Assembly: GCF_000349845.1 (NCBI RefSeq)
Contig: NC_020829.1
Span: forward strand, 3,913,001 to 3,977,000
From: Pseudomonas sp. ATCC 13867
Lineage (GTDB): Bacteria > Pseudomonadota > Gammaproteobacteria > Pseudomonadales > Pseudomonadaceae
Direction of reading: 5' to 3'
DNA length: 64,000 nt
Positions within the stretch are counted from its first letter, which is position 1. Each line of letters starts with the position of its first letter. Shown here in pieces: positions 50,169 through 59,450 of the stretch. The notes beneath the pieces were generated by a model that saw only the letters and a program-made list of their open reading frames with translations, made no database searches and had not been told where the DNA came from. A program made the translations under genes and the position numbers.

Positions 50169-52334
50169 TTAGAAACCGACGCTGCCCTGCACGAAGAAGG
50201 TGCGCGGCTCGCCCAGGTAGATACCGGAGTTGTTGTCGCTGGAGCGGGTGTAGTTCATCTGGTCGAAGAGGTTCTTCACCCCGGCGGCGACTTTCAGGTT
50301 CGACGCCTGCGGGCCGAAGTCATAACCGACGCGGGCGTTCCACAGCATGTAGCCGGGGATGTCGCCGTACCGGCCATCGGCGCTCGGCTCGGTGATGTAG
50401 TCGCCGGTGAAGCTGCCGTTGGCGTTGGTGGTCGGACCGGGCGCACGTTGCTTCGACTGGGCGAAGCCGTCCAGGTTGTAGGTCCAGCGGTCATGCTCGT
50501 AGCGCAGGCCGACGGTCGCCACCTGGCGCGAGTACAGCGGCAGGTCACGGCCCTTGAAGCCGGGGATCTCGCCTTCGTAGGTCGCGCGGGTGTAGGTGAA
50601 GGTGCCGTAGGCGGTCAGGCCGGCGAGTACCGGGTCGAGTGCGGCCATGTCGTAGTGTGCCGACGTCTCGATGCCCTGGTGCTTGGTGGCGCCCAGGTTG
50701 GTCCAGCCCACGTCGCGGCTGATGTACTGCAGCTCGTCGTCGAAGTCGATGTAGAACAGCGTCACTTCGCCACCCCACACGCCGTTGTCGTAGCGGGTGC
50801 CCACTTCGTAGGTCTTGGCCTTTTCCGGCTGCAGGCCGTTGGCGGTGTCGTTGCCGCTGCCGCCCTGGCCGAGCTGGAAGTACTGCAGGCTGCCGAAGGA
50901 GGTCTCGTAGTTGGCGAACAGCTTCCACTCGTCCGACAGGTGATACATCACCGCCAGCGCCGGCAGCGGCTCGTTGTAGTCCTTGCTGCGCTTCTTCTCC
51001 TGCACCGGCTTGCCCTTGTTGTCGAGCACGGGGCGGTCGTGCCAGTCGGTGGAGATGCTTTCGAAGCGGATGCCCGGGGTCACGCTCCAGTTACCCATGT
51101 CGATCTTGTCGTCGAGGTAGATGGCGTTGGCTTCGGTACCGCCGGTACGGTCCTGGTAGGTATGGCCGTCGGCGTCGGCCGTCGGCGTGGGCACGTTGTT
51201 CACCAGGCCGACCAGGCTGGCGCGCTCGTGCATGGCCTCCTTCAGGTAGCGATAGCCGATGCTGGCTTCCTGGGTGGTCGGACCGACCATGAAGACCTTC
51301 GACACCCGCGGCTCGATGCCGAAGGTGTGGTAGTCGCGCGGGTAGGACGCCAGGGTCTTGAGATCGCGGTTGGCGATGGTGCTGCCACGGAAGCTGTCGC
51401 TGTAGTAGGTCAGCACCTCGAACTGGGTCAGGTCGTCGATCTGCCGCTTGTACTTGAGCGAGACGTCCTTGCGGCGGCCGGTGAAGTTGTCCCAGTCGCG
51501 CACGGATTGGTACGGATCGTCGTCGAACTGCGCCTGGGTCAGGCCACCGGGCATGTCGGCGCTGCCGTCGTAGTAGTGGAAGTTGGCGGAAAACTCGTCG
51601 ACGTCGGTCGGCGCCCAGTGGGTCTTGAGCATCACGTCGTCGATGTCGGTGGAGTCGTTGCCGTCGCGGTAACCCGCGCCTTTCACGCCGGAGTACAGCA
51701 GCGCGGCGCCCATGCCGTTGTCGGCGGTGCCGCCGAGGAAGGCGTTATAGAGCTTCTTCCAGCCGCCGTGGGAGGCGGTTTCGATGGTGGTGCCGACGTC
51801 GCCGGAAAACTCCTTGGGAATCGCCCGGGTAACGAAGTTGATCACCCCGCCGACGTTCTGCGGGCCATAGCGCACGGAACCGGCGCCACGCACCACGTCG
51901 ACGCTGTCGAGGTTGCCCACCGACAGCGGGAACATCGACAGCTGCGGCTGGCCATAGGGCGCCACGGCGGCCGGGACGCCATCGATGAGCACGGTGGAGC
52001 GCGGCGACAGGCGCGAGGTCAGGCCGCGCACGCCGACGTTGAGGGAGATATCGCTGCCGCCGGTGCCGTTGTTGTCCTGCACCTGCACGCCGGGGATGCC
52101 ACGCAGCACGTCGCGAACGTTCTGCGCGCCTTCTTCGATCATCTGCTCGCGACGCACCACGGTGCGCGCGCCGGGGTGGTTCTGCACCACCTGCTGGTCG
52201 GCTTCGCCGAGCCAGTCACCGACCACGGTGACGGCTTCCAGCTCCTTGGTCTCTTCCTCGGCCTGGACCGGCAGCAGCGGCGTGGCCAGGGTAACGGCGA
52301 TCGCCAGGCGCGACCATGAACGAACGTGCGACAT
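50169..52334 (-). CDS. TonB-dependent outer-membrane receptor
   Basis: A 721-residue receptor with a signal peptide (MSHVRSWSRLAIAVTLATPLLPVQA). A TonB-box-like EAVTVVGD lies near residue 33. The plug domain covers about 55-170 (NVRDVLRGIPGVQVQ ... VDVVRGAGSVRYGPQNVGGVINFVTR). A 22-strand barrel ends in FVQGSVGF with the terminal Phe. It resembles the FecA-type ferric citrate group by plug sequence, but there is no N-terminal signalling extension and no adjacent sigma/anti-sigma pair. The ligand is unknown. AAGGGGG precedes the ATG. An AraC-type regulator is encoded just upstream on the same strand. Confidence 0.93.
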   Translation of the reverse strand: MSHVRSWSRLAIAVTLATPLLPVQAEEETKELEAVTVVGDWLGEADQQVVQNHPGARTVVRREQMIEEGAQNVRDVLRGIPGVQVQDNNGTGGSDISLNVGVRGLTSRLSPRSTVLIDGVPAAVAPYGQPQLSMFPLSVGNLDSVDVVRGAGSVRYGPQNVGGVINFVTRAIPKEFSGDVGTTIETASHGGWKKLYNAFLGGTADNGMGAALLYSGVKGAGYRDGNDSTDIDDVMLKTHWAPTDVDEFSANFHYYDGSADMPGGLTQAQFDDDPYQSVRDWDNFTGRRKDVSLKYKRQIDDLTQFEVLTYYSDSFRGSTIANRDLKTLASYPRDYHTFGIEPRVSKVFMVGPTTQEASIGYRYLKEAMHERASLVGLVNNVPTPTADADGHTYQDRTGGTEANAIYLDDKIDMGNWSVTPGIRFESISTDWHDRPVLDNKGKPVQEKKRSKDYNEPLPALAVMYHLSDEWKLFANYETSFGSLQYFQLGQGGSGNDTANGLQPEKAKTYEVGTRYDNGVWGGEVTLFYIDFDDELQYISRDVGWTNLGATKHQGIETSAHYDMAALDPVLAGLTAYGTFTYTRATYEGEIPGFKGRDLPLYSRQVATVGLRYEHDRWTYNLDGFAQSKQRAPGPTTNANGSFTGDYITEPSADGRYGDIPGYMLWNARVGYDFGPQASNLKVAAGVKNLFDQMNYTRSSDNNSGIYLGEPRTFFVQGSVGF

Positions 52335-52377
52335 GCTTCCCCCTTCCCGGGTACTTCGTGAAGGGGCGGGAAATTAG

Positions 52378-52440
52378 AACTGATTGTAAATTTTGTAAAT
52401 GCAAATGTATCGCAAATGATAAAATATTCCGATTGACTCA
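52378..52440. promoter_or_regulatory. AT-rich promoter patch of the TonB receptor gene
   Basis: About 60 bases of very low GC stand between the receptor gene and the AraC gene. They contain two copies of GCAAATG 11 bases apart (52402-52408 and 52413-52419) and GCAAATGATAAAATATTCC, which agrees with 11 of 19 positions of the Fur-box consensus. That is weak, so metal control is only a possibility. Confidence 0.35.
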
Positions 52441-52539
52441 GATTCTCTTTTCGGCATCTCGAACGACTGTTCATCAGTCACGGCAATAGGCCAGCAGCCC
52501 TTCGGTGGCGGGCTCTGGCCGATAACGACGCCGGAAAAA

Positions 52540-53391
52540 TCAGACGGGACGGAAAGACCGCGCACAAGCCTGGCGGTATTCGCCGGGGCCGACGCCATAG
52601 GCCTGCTTGAACTGCCGGCTGAGGTGACTCTGGTCGGCGAAACCCAGCTGCATCGCCACACTCACCGGCATGCAGCCCTGCTTGAGCAGCGCCCTTGCCT
52701 GCTCCAGCCGGCGTTGCCTGAGCCAGGCATGGGGCGGCAGGCCGGTGGCCTTGCGGAACACGCGGGCGAAATGGAAAGGCGACAGCCCGACGGCAGCGGC
52801 CAGCTCTTCCAGCGACGGCGGCTCCATCAGCCGCGCGCCGAGCAGTTCCCGCGCCCGCGCCACGGCCACCGGCTCGTTGCCGGCCGGCGGCGCTTCGGGA
52901 ATCCGCGCATGGCGCTGGAACAGCAGCAGGAGCGCTTCGCGCCAGCAGGTCTGGCGTTGCAGCACGGTGGCGTCGGAATCCACCAGGCGGTGGGCAGCGA
53001 ACAGCGCCTGCACCAGCTCCGGGTCGAACACCACGCTGGCATCGAACGACGGCGTTCCGCCGCCGCAGAGCTCCAGTTCCTCCAGTACGCCGGAGACCTG
53101 CTCCAGCTCCGGATAGAAGCCGCGATAACGCCAGCCGGCCTCGTCGGCCTTGGAGCCGGTGTGAACCTCGTCGGGATTGATCAGCACCACACTGCCGGCC
53201 GGGGCGAAATGCTCGGCGCCGCGATGGTGGAAGCGCTGCGCGCCCTGCTCGATCATGACGAGGGCAAACCCCTCGTGGACGTGGGGCGAAAACACCTGCT
53301 CGATGTAGCGCGCGTGCAGCAGCTCGACGCCCCCCAGCTCCTGGGCTCGCCAGAAGCGGGTTCTTTCGCCGCTCGCGTGGTGTTCCGTCAT
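52540..53391 (-). CDS. AraC family transcriptional regulator
   Basis: A 283-residue regulator. An N-terminal cupin ligand domain (IEQVFSPHVHEGFALVMIEQGAQRF...PDEVHTG) precedes two AraC helix-turn-helix units (PSLEELAAAVGLSPFHFARVFRKATGLPPHAWLRQRRLEQARALL and PVSVAMQLGFADQSHLSRQFKQAYGVGPGEYR). It is on the same strand and 205 bases upstream of the TonB receptor gene, which it may control. The ATG at 53391 is used; an upstream ATG adds seven residues. Confidence 0.91.
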   Translation of the reverse strand: MTEHHASGERTRFWRAQELGGVELLHARYIEQVFSPHVHEGFALVMIEQGAQRFHHRGAEHFAPAGSVVLINPDEVHTGSKADEAGWRYRGFYPELEQVSGVLEELELCGGGTPSFDASVVFDPELVQALFAAHRLVDSDATVLQRQTCWREALLLLFQRHARIPEAPPAGNEPVAVARARELLGARLMEPPSLEELAAAVGLSPFHFARVFRKATGLPPHAWLRQRRLEQARALLKQGCMPVSVAMQLGFADQSHLSRQFKQAYGVGPGEYRQACARSFRPV

Positions 53392-53457
53392 GGTCCTGCC
53401 CCGATGTCGCACCGCTGCGCCTGAGAGCGAGCGGATCGATCACCTTACACCGCGCAC

Positions 53458-54027
53458 TCAGCCGTTGAAACCGGCTTCCAGCGCGGCCTTCACCTGCGGC
53501 CACTCGTGGTCGGTGATGCTGTAGAGGATAGTGTCGTCGAGCCGACCGCCGGCCAGGCGCCGGTGGTTGCGCAACACGCCTTCGCGCACCGCGCCGAGCT
53601 TCTCGATGGCGCGCTGCGAACGCAGGTTGCTGGCGGCGGTCTTGAGTTGCACGCGGACCATCTTCCAGCTGTCGAAGGCGTGGCGCAGCATCAGGTACTT
53701 CATGGTGGCGTTCAGGCCGCTGCCGTGTTGCGCCTGGTCCAGCCAGGTGGCGCCGATCTCGCAGGCCGGCAGCGCCGGGAGAAAGTCCATGAAACGCGTG
53801 GTGCCGACGATCTCGTTGCCCAGGCGCACCACCAGCGGCAGCGCGCGGCCTTCGCGCTGGTCGGCCAGGCCCTGGCGGTACCAGTCCGGGCGCTGCGGGG
53901 CGCTCATGTACTGCAACGCCTCGCGGTTCGCTTCCGCCAGCGTCACCAGTTCGGGCACGTCGGCCTCCACCATCGGCTCCAGGCGCAAGGCCCCGCGCTG
54001 CAAGGTGATCGGTAACGGTCTGAACAT
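53458..54027 (-). CDS. GNAT family acetyltransferase (RimJ-like)
   Basis: A 189-residue acetyltransferase of the RimJ/RimL type: LRLEPMVEADVPELVTLAE, EIGATWLDQAQHGSGLNATMKYLMLRHAFD with the acetyl-CoA loop, and KTAASNLRSQRAIEKLGAVREGVLRNHRR. Members acetylate protein N termini or small amines; the substrate is unknown. It lies upstream of the AraC gene on the same strand. Confidence 0.9.
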   Translation of the reverse strand: MFRPLPITLQRGALRLEPMVEADVPELVTLAEANREALQYMSAPQRPDWYRQGLADQREGRALPLVVRLGNEIVGTTRFMDFLPALPACEIGATWLDQAQHGSGLNATMKYLMLRHAFDSWKMVRVQLKTAASNLRSQRAIEKLGAVREGVLRNHRRLAGGRLDDTILYSITDHEWPQVKAALEAGFNG

Positions 54028-54292
54028 GGCGCTCTCCTGGATACGTCGACGCGGGAATCTCGCTCATTTCAGAGCGTAGCGGCCGCCCGAAGTGCCGTAC
54101 CGGCGAGCGGGCACGACGGACGGGCAGCGCGGAAAAGGCCGGCACGCTATCAGCCCGGACGGTACAGCTCAAGTGAGAAGCGCGACACAGCACCACTGAG
54201 ACATTGGTAGCAGTCGTCTGACACATCGGGACTTTGGTGCGAAACTGCTGCAAGCGCTCCTGCGGGGGAGCCTGTTCATTTCCGGAGTCAGC

Positions 54293-57200
54293 ATGTCGTT
54301 GTCCAGTGGGTTGATCGCAACGGTCGCCCTGCTCTACATGGCGGTCCTGTTCGCCATCGCGTTCTATGGCGACCGCCGTCGCGCCCCTCTTTCGCCACGC
54401 GTCCGCGCCTGGGTCTACAGCCTCTCCCTGGCGGTGTACTGCACCAGCTGGACCTTCTTCGGCGCCGTCGGCCAGGCCGCCGACCAGTTGTGGTCGTTCC
54501 TGCCGATCTACGTCGGCCCCGTGCTGCTCATGCTCTTCGCGCCCTGGGTGCTGCAGAAGATGATCATGATCAGCAAGCAGGAGAACATCACCTCCATCGC
54601 CGACTTCATCGCCGCGCGCTACGGCAAGTCGCAGGCGCTGGCGGTGGTGGTGGCGCTGATCTGCATCGTCTGCGTGCTGCCCTACATCGCCCTGCAGCTC
54701 AAGGGCATCGTCCTCGGCGTCAACCTGCTGATCGGCGCCGGCCCGGACTCCACCGGCATCCGCTCCCAGGACACCGCGCTGATCGTGTCGCTGGTGCTGG
54801 CGCTGTTCACCATCGTCTTCGGCACCCGCAGCCTGGACGTCACCGAACACCACCGCGGCATGGTCCTGGCCATCGCCTTCGAATCCCTGGTCAAGCTCGC
54901 CGCCTTCATCGCGGTCGGCATCTTCGTCACCTACGGCCTCTACGACGGTTTCGGCGACCTGATCGACAAGGCGCGCGTCGCCCCGCAACTGGCCGACTAC
55001 TGGGAAGAAACCGTGCACTGGCCAAGCATGCTGCTGCAGACCGGCGTGGCGATGACCGCCATCATGTGCCTGCCGCGCCAGTTCCACGTGCTGGTGGTGG
55101 AGAACATCGAACCGCGCGACCTCAACCAGGCCCGCTGGGTGTTCCCGATCTACCTGGTGCTGGCCGCGCTGTTCGTGGTGCCCATAGCCCTCGCCGGGCA
55201 GATGCAACTGCCCGCCGGCGTGATGCCCGATTCCTTCGTGATCAGCCTGCCGCTGGCCGAGGCCCATCCGGCGCTGGCCCTGCTGGCCTTCATCGGCGGC
55301 GCTTCGGCGGCCACCGGCATGGTCATCGTCGCCAGCGTGGCGCTGTCCACGATGGTTTCCAACGACATGCTGCTGCCCTGGCTGCTGCGCCGCAAAGGCG
55401 AGGCCGAGCAGCCCTTCGAGGTGTTCCGCCACTGGCTGCTGACCGTGCGCCGGGTGAGCATCGCGCTGATCCTCCTGCTGGCCTACGTCAGCTACCGCCT
55501 GCTGGGCTCCACCGCGAGCCTGGCCACCATCGGCCAGATCGCCTTCGCCGCCATCGCCCAGCTGGGCCCGGCGATGATCGGCGCCCTGTACTGGAAGCAG
55601 GCCAACCGCCGCGGCGTATTCGCCGGCCTGGCCGCAGGCTCCGTGCTGTGGGCCTATACCCTGGTGCTGCCGGTAGTCGCCAAGGGCCTGGGCTGGCCAC
55701 TGGAAACCTTCCCCGGCCTCGCCTGGCTCGCCGGCCAGCCGTTCGGCCTGTCCATCGAGCCGCTGACCCTCGGCGTGCTGCTCTCGCTGATCGGCAACTT
55801 CGCCCTGTTCGGGCTGGTCTCGGTGTTCTCCCGCACCCGCGTCTCCGAGCACTGGCAGGCCAGCCGCTTCATCGGCCAGGAAATCTCCCAGAAGCTCAGC
55901 TCGCGCTCGATGCTCGCGGTGCAGCTGGAAGACCTGCTGATGCTCGCCGCCCGCTTCGTCGGTGAGGAACGCGCGCGGCAGAGCTTCATCCGCTTCGCCT
56001 ACCGCCAGGGCAAGGGCTTCACCCCGAGCCAGAACGCCAACGGCGAGTGGATCGCCCACACCGAGCGCCTGCTCGCCGGCGTGCTCGGCGCCTCTTCGGC
56101 GCGCGCCGTGGTGAAGGCCGCCATCGAAGGCCGCGAGATGCAGGTGGAGGACGTGGTGAAGATCGCCGACGAAGCCTCCGAGGTGCTGCAGTTCAACCGC
56201 GCGCTACTGCAGGGTGCCATCGAGAACATCACCCAGGGCATCAGCGTGGTCGACCAGTCCCTGCGCCTGGTGGCCTGGAACCACCGCTACCTGGAGCTCT
56301 TCGAATACCCGGAAGGACTGATCTACGTCGGCCGGCCGATCGCCGACATCATCCGCTACAACGCCGAACGCAATCTCTGCGGACCGGGCGACCCGGACCT
56401 GCACGTGGCCAAGCGCCTGTACTGGATGCGCCAGGGCACCCCGCATACCTCCGAGCGGCTGTTCCCCAATGGCCGGGTGATCGAGCTGATCGGCAACCCG
56501 ATGCCCGGCGGCGGCTTCGTCATGAGCTTCACCGACATCACGGCCTACCGCGATGCCGAGCAGGGTCTCAAGGACGCCAACGAGGGCCTGGAGCAGCGCG
56601 TACAGGAGCGCACCTTCGAGCTCTCCCAACTGAACCAGGCGCTCACCGAGGCCAAGGGCAACGCCGAGGCGGCGAATCAGTCCAAATCGCGCTTCCTCGC
56701 CGCGGTCAGCCATGACCTGATGCAGCCGCTGAACGCCGCACGGCTATTCTCCGCCGCCCTCTCCCACCAGGAGAAACTGCCCGAGGAGGCCACTGAACTG
56801 GTGCGCCACCTGGATTCGTCGCTGCGCTCGGCGGAGGACCTGATCACCGACCTGCTGGACATCTCGCGTCTCGAGGGCGGCCGCGTCAGCGCGGATGTGG
56901 CGGCCTTCCCGCTGGCCAACCTGTACGACACCCTCGGCGTCGAATTCCGTGTGCTGGCCCAGGAGCATGGCATCGACTTCCACGTGCGCGGCAGCAAGCT
57001 GCGCATCGAGAGCGACATCAAGCTGCTGCGCCGGGTGCTGCAGAACTTCCTCACCAACGCCTTCCGCTATGCCAAGGGCCACGTGCTGCTCGGCGTGCGC
57101 CGCGAGGCCGGGCACCTGCGCCTGGAAGTCTGGGACCACGGCCCGGGCATTCCGCCGGACAAGCTGCAGGTGATCTTCGAGGAGTTCAAACGCCTGGACA

Positions 57201-57769
57201 GCCACCAGACTCGCGCCGAGAAGGGCCTGGGACTGGGCCTGGCGATCGCCGATCGGCTGTGCAAGGTGCTCGGCCATCGCCTGGAAGTACGCTCCTGGCC
57301 GGGCAAGGGCAGCGTCTTCAGCGTCAGCGTGCCGCTGGCCCGCCAGCCGGCGCCGGTACCGATCAACGGGCACAAGGTGGAAACCCCGGAACAGCTCAAT
57401 GGCGCGCAGGTGCTCTGCGTGGACAATGAAGACAGCATCCTCACCGGCATGAACAGCCTGCTGACCCGCTGGGGCTGCCGCGTGCTCACCGCGCGCAGCC
57501 GCGAGGAGTGCCAGGTGCTGCTCGAAGGCGACGCGCGCCCGCAACTGGCGCTGATCGACTACCACCTGGACGACGGCGAACTGGGCACCGACCTGATGGC
57601 CTGGCTGCGCACCCGCCTGGGCGAACCGGTGCCGGGCGTGGTGATCAGCGCGGACGCCCGCCCCGAGCTGGTGGCGCAGATCCACGCGGCCGGGCTGGAC
57701 TTCCTGCCCAAGCCGGTGAAGCCGGCGGCACTGCGGGCGCTGTTGAGTCGGCATTTGAGCTTGAGATAA
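54293..57769 (+). CDS. crbS: SSS-type hybrid sensor kinase, CrbS/MxtR-like acetate switch regulator
   Basis: An 1158-residue inner-membrane hybrid kinase. An N-terminal sodium:solute symporter domain of about 13 helices (residues 1-510) is followed by a linker of STAC type (about 530-620), a PAS-like domain (about 645-755), and a HisKA with His807 in VSHDLMQPLNA. The ATPase has NFLTNAFRYAKGH, DHGPGIP and KGLGLGLAIAD, and a receiver has phospho-acceptor Asp1089 in LIDYHLDDG. This layout matches CrbS of Vibrio and MxtR (PA3271) of P. aeruginosa. Those act with a LuxR-type regulator (CrbR/ErdR) to switch on acetate utilisation. The partner regulator is not in this window. The acetate permease operon at 9-13 kb is a likely target. 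Confidence 0.9.
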   Translation: MSLSSGLIATVALLYMAVLFAIAFYGDRRRAPLSPRVRAWVYSLSLAVYCTSWTFFGAVGQAADQLWSFLPIYVGPVLLMLFAPWVLQKMIMISKQENITSIADFIAARYGKSQALAVVVALICIVCVLPYIALQLKGIVLGVNLLIGAGPDSTGIRSQDTALIVSLVLALFTIVFGTRSLDVTEHHRGMVLAIAFESLVKLAAFIAVGIFVTYGLYDGFGDLIDKARVAPQLADYWEETVHWPSMLLQTGVAMTAIMCLPRQFHVLVVENIEPRDLNQARWVFPIYLVLAALFVVPIALAGQMQLPAGVMPDSFVISLPLAEAHPALALLAFIGGASAATGMVIVASVALSTMVSNDMLLPWLLRRKGEAEQPFEVFRHWLLTVRRVSIALILLLAYVSYRLLGSTASLATIGQIAFAAIAQLGPAMIGALYWKQANRRGVFAGLAAGSVLWAYTLVLPVVAKGLGWPLETFPGLAWLAGQPFGLSIEPLTLGVLLSLIGNFALFGLVSVFSRTRVSEHWQASRFIGQEISQKLSSRSMLAVQLEDLLMLAARFVGEERARQSFIRFAYRQGKGFTPSQNANGEWIAHTERLLAGVLGASSARAVVKAAIEGREMQVEDVVKIADEASEVLQFNRALLQGAIENITQGISVVDQSLRLVAWNHRYLELFEYPEGLIYVGRPIADIIRYNAERNLCGPGDPDLHVAKRLYWMRQGTPHTSERLFPNGRVIELIGNPMPGGGFVMSFTDITAYRDAEQGLKDANEGLEQRVQERTFELSQLNQALTEAKGNAEAANQSKSRFLAAVSHDLMQPLNAARLFSAALSHQEKLPEEATELVRHLDSSLRSAEDLITDLLDISRLEGGRVSADVAAFPLANLYDTLGVEFRVLAQEHGIDFHVRGSKLRIESDIKLLRRVLQNFLTNAFRYAKGHVLLGVRREAGHLRLEVWDHGPGIPPDKLQVIFEEFKRLDSHQTRAEKGLGLGLAIADRLCKVLGHRLEVRSWPGKGSVFSVSVPLARQPAPVPINGHKVETPEQLNGAQVLCVDNEDSILTGMNSLLTRWGCRVLTARSREECQVLLEGDARPQLALIDYHLDDGELGTDLMAWLRTRLGEPVPGVVISADARPELVAQIHAAGLDFLPKPVKPAALRALLSRHLSLR

Positions 57770-57800
57770 GTCGCCAAGCCGAGCTTTGGCAGCGGCGGCG

Positions 57801-57900
57801 GTGCGCGAGCAAGGACTAGGCGTCCCCCTCGGTCCTACGAAGAGCACCCGACTTTTCCCTGTAGGAGCGAGGGGGACGCCATCGTTATTGCTCGCGAACC
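57801..57900. repeat. REP-like pair, both arms of the long type
   Basis: The left arm (57801-57839) reads GTGCGCGAGCAAGGACTAGG then CGTCCCCCTCGGTCCTACGA. The right arm (57869-57900) begins TGTAGGAGCGAGGGGGACGC and ends TTGCTCGCGAAC. Both carry the extra GGGGGACGCC block between the conserved ends. They lie between the convergent kinase and DMT genes. Confidence 0.8.
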
Positions 57901-57927
57901 CGCCCAACACCATCAGCCAGCGATACC

Positions 57928-58386
57928 TCACACCACCCTCCCCCGCCACTGCAACAACACCACCCCGGCGATGATCAGCCCGACGGCCAGCAGGCCCTCG
58001 GGCGATAGCCGCCGCACCGGGAAACCGGCCCAGCCGAACTGGTCGCACAGCGCCGACATCAGCATCTGCCCCGCCACCACGCAGGCCAGGAAAGTCGCCG
58101 CGCCCATCTTCGGCGCCAACATCACCGCCACCGTCAGGTAGGCCGCGCCGAAGATTCCGCCAAGCCACCCCCACCAGGGCGTCGCGGCGATCCCGGTGAC
58201 CGCCGGCAGCGGCACGCGGAAGGCCAGCAGCGCGACGATCACCGCCGCGAGGCTGACTCCCAGGGACGTCAGGCTGGCACTCAGCGGATGGCCCAGTTGA
58301 CGGCCTAGCAGCGAATTGCTGCCGGCCTGCAGGGCGACCAGCGCACCCACACCGATGGCGGGCAGCAGCAGAAGTAGTTTCGACAT
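57928..58386 (-). CDS. DMT family transporter (YdcZ-like, DUF606)
   Basis: A 152-residue protein with five hydrophobic segments. The DUF606 pattern reads GALVALQAGSNSLLGRQLGHPLSASLTSLGVS at the start and GWLGGIFGAAYLTVAVMLAPKMGAATFLACVVAGQM in the middle. These half-size drug/metabolite transporters probably work as dimers. The substrate is unknown. It is divergent from a LysR gene, 82 bases between starts, which probably controls it. Confidence 0.9.
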   Translation of the reverse strand: MSKLLLLLPAIGVGALVALQAGSNSLLGRQLGHPLSASLTSLGVSLAAVIVALLAFRVPLPAVTGIAATPWWGWLGGIFGAAYLTVAVMLAPKMGAATFLACVVAGQMLMSALCDQFGWAGFPVRRLSPEGLLAVGLIIAGVVLLQWRGRVV

Positions 58387-58468
58387 CGATCATCCTCCAT
58401 TGCTTGTCGATGGTCCCAGCTTCTGCTATCCACCTGGCGCATTGAAATGAAAGATTGGTACAAAAGCC

Positions 58469-59407
58469 ATGCACCCGATTCATGACTTACGCCGTATCGA
58501 CCTCAACCTGCTGGTGATCCTCGACGCCTTGCTGGATGAACGCCATGTCTCCCGCGCCGCCGAGCGCCTGGCCATGACCCAGCCGGCGGTGAGCCATGCG
58601 CTGAACCGCCTGCGCGACCTGCTGGACGACCCGCTGCTGGTGCGCGCCGGCAACCAGATGCTGTTGACTCGCCGCGCCTTCGACCTCGCCGGGCCGCTGC
58701 GCGACATCCTCGGTGGCGTGCGCCGGCTGGTGCTGGGCGACGACTTCGCCCCGGCCAGCGCCGAACTGGAGCTGCGCCTGGGCATGTCCGACTACGGCGC
58801 CTGGGTGGTGCTGCCGTCGCTGCTGGCGATCCTTCGACGCGAGGCGCCCGGCATTCATCTGGACGTGCGCCAGGCCTCGCGGCTGGGGATGGCCGAGCAG
58901 GTGGCCAGCGGCGAGCTGGATGCGGCCCTCGGCGTCTTCCCCATGCTGCCTGAGGGCGTACGCGCCCAGCGCCTGTTCGAGGAACGCTTCGTCTGCCTGT
59001 GCGCCGCCGAAACCCTCGCCGGGCGCTCCCGCCTGACGCTGGAGGAATACCTTGCCGCACCGCACCTGCGGGTCGCGCTGCAGCAAAGCCCGGCGGAGGA
59101 GATCGACAGTCACCTGGAAAACCTCGGCCGCCGGCGCCAGGTGGCCGCCACCGTGCCGCACTTCAGCGTCGCCCCCAGCCTGCTGGCGGGTACCGACCTG
59201 GTCCTGACCATCGCCGAGCGCATGTTGCCGGACGATCTCGGCGCCCACGGGCTGGCGAGCTTCGAGCCGCCGCTGCACCTGGCGCGCTTCGACTTCGTAC
59301 AGATCTGGTCGGATAGCCGCGAGGACGACCCTGCGCGACGCTGGCTGCGGGGCAAGCTGGCCCAGGCCGTCGGCCTGGACTTGCGAAAACCGGCACGCGA
59401 CAACTGA
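58469..59407 (+). CDS. LysR family transcriptional regulator
   Basis: A 312-residue LysR protein. The winged helix covers about residues 6-65 (LNLLVILDALLDERHVSRAAERLAMTQPAVSHALNRLRDLLDDPLLVR), followed by the periplasmic-binding-like effector domain. The opening is that of the NodD/LinR-type subgroup. It is divergent from the DMT transporter gene, the classic arrangement for local control. It converges with the MerR gene 43 bases downstream. Confidence 0.92.
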   Translation: MHPIHDLRRIDLNLLVILDALLDERHVSRAAERLAMTQPAVSHALNRLRDLLDDPLLVRAGNQMLLTRRAFDLAGPLRDILGGVRRLVLGDDFAPASAELELRLGMSDYGAWVVLPSLLAILRREAPGIHLDVRQASRLGMAEQVASGELDAALGVFPMLPEGVRAQRLFEERFVCLCAAETLAGRSRLTLEEYLAAPHLRVALQQSPAEEIDSHLENLGRRRQVAATVPHFSVAPSLLAGTDLVLTIAERMLPDDLGAHGLASFEPPLHLARFDFVQIWSDSREDDPARRWLRGKLAQAVGLDLRKPARDN

Positions 59408-59450
59408 ACCGTTGCAGCGCCGGCTGAACTCGCCGGGCGGCGAGCCGTCG

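Noticed and set aside
50040..52319. A 759-codon plus-strand frame opposite the TonB receptor
   Set aside because: Val/Gly/His-rich mirror reading of a strong real gene with signal peptide, plug and barrel; no ribosome site.
52478..56059. A 1193-codon open frame on the minus strand
   Set aside because: It is antisense to the hybrid kinase and covers the AraC and acetyltransferase genes in another frame. The composition is Gly/Gln/His-rich with no domain.
59429..59444. Hairpin CTCGCC-GGGC-GGCGAG between the LysR and MerR genes
   Set aside because: Only six base pairs and no T-run on either strand; too weak to call a terminator.
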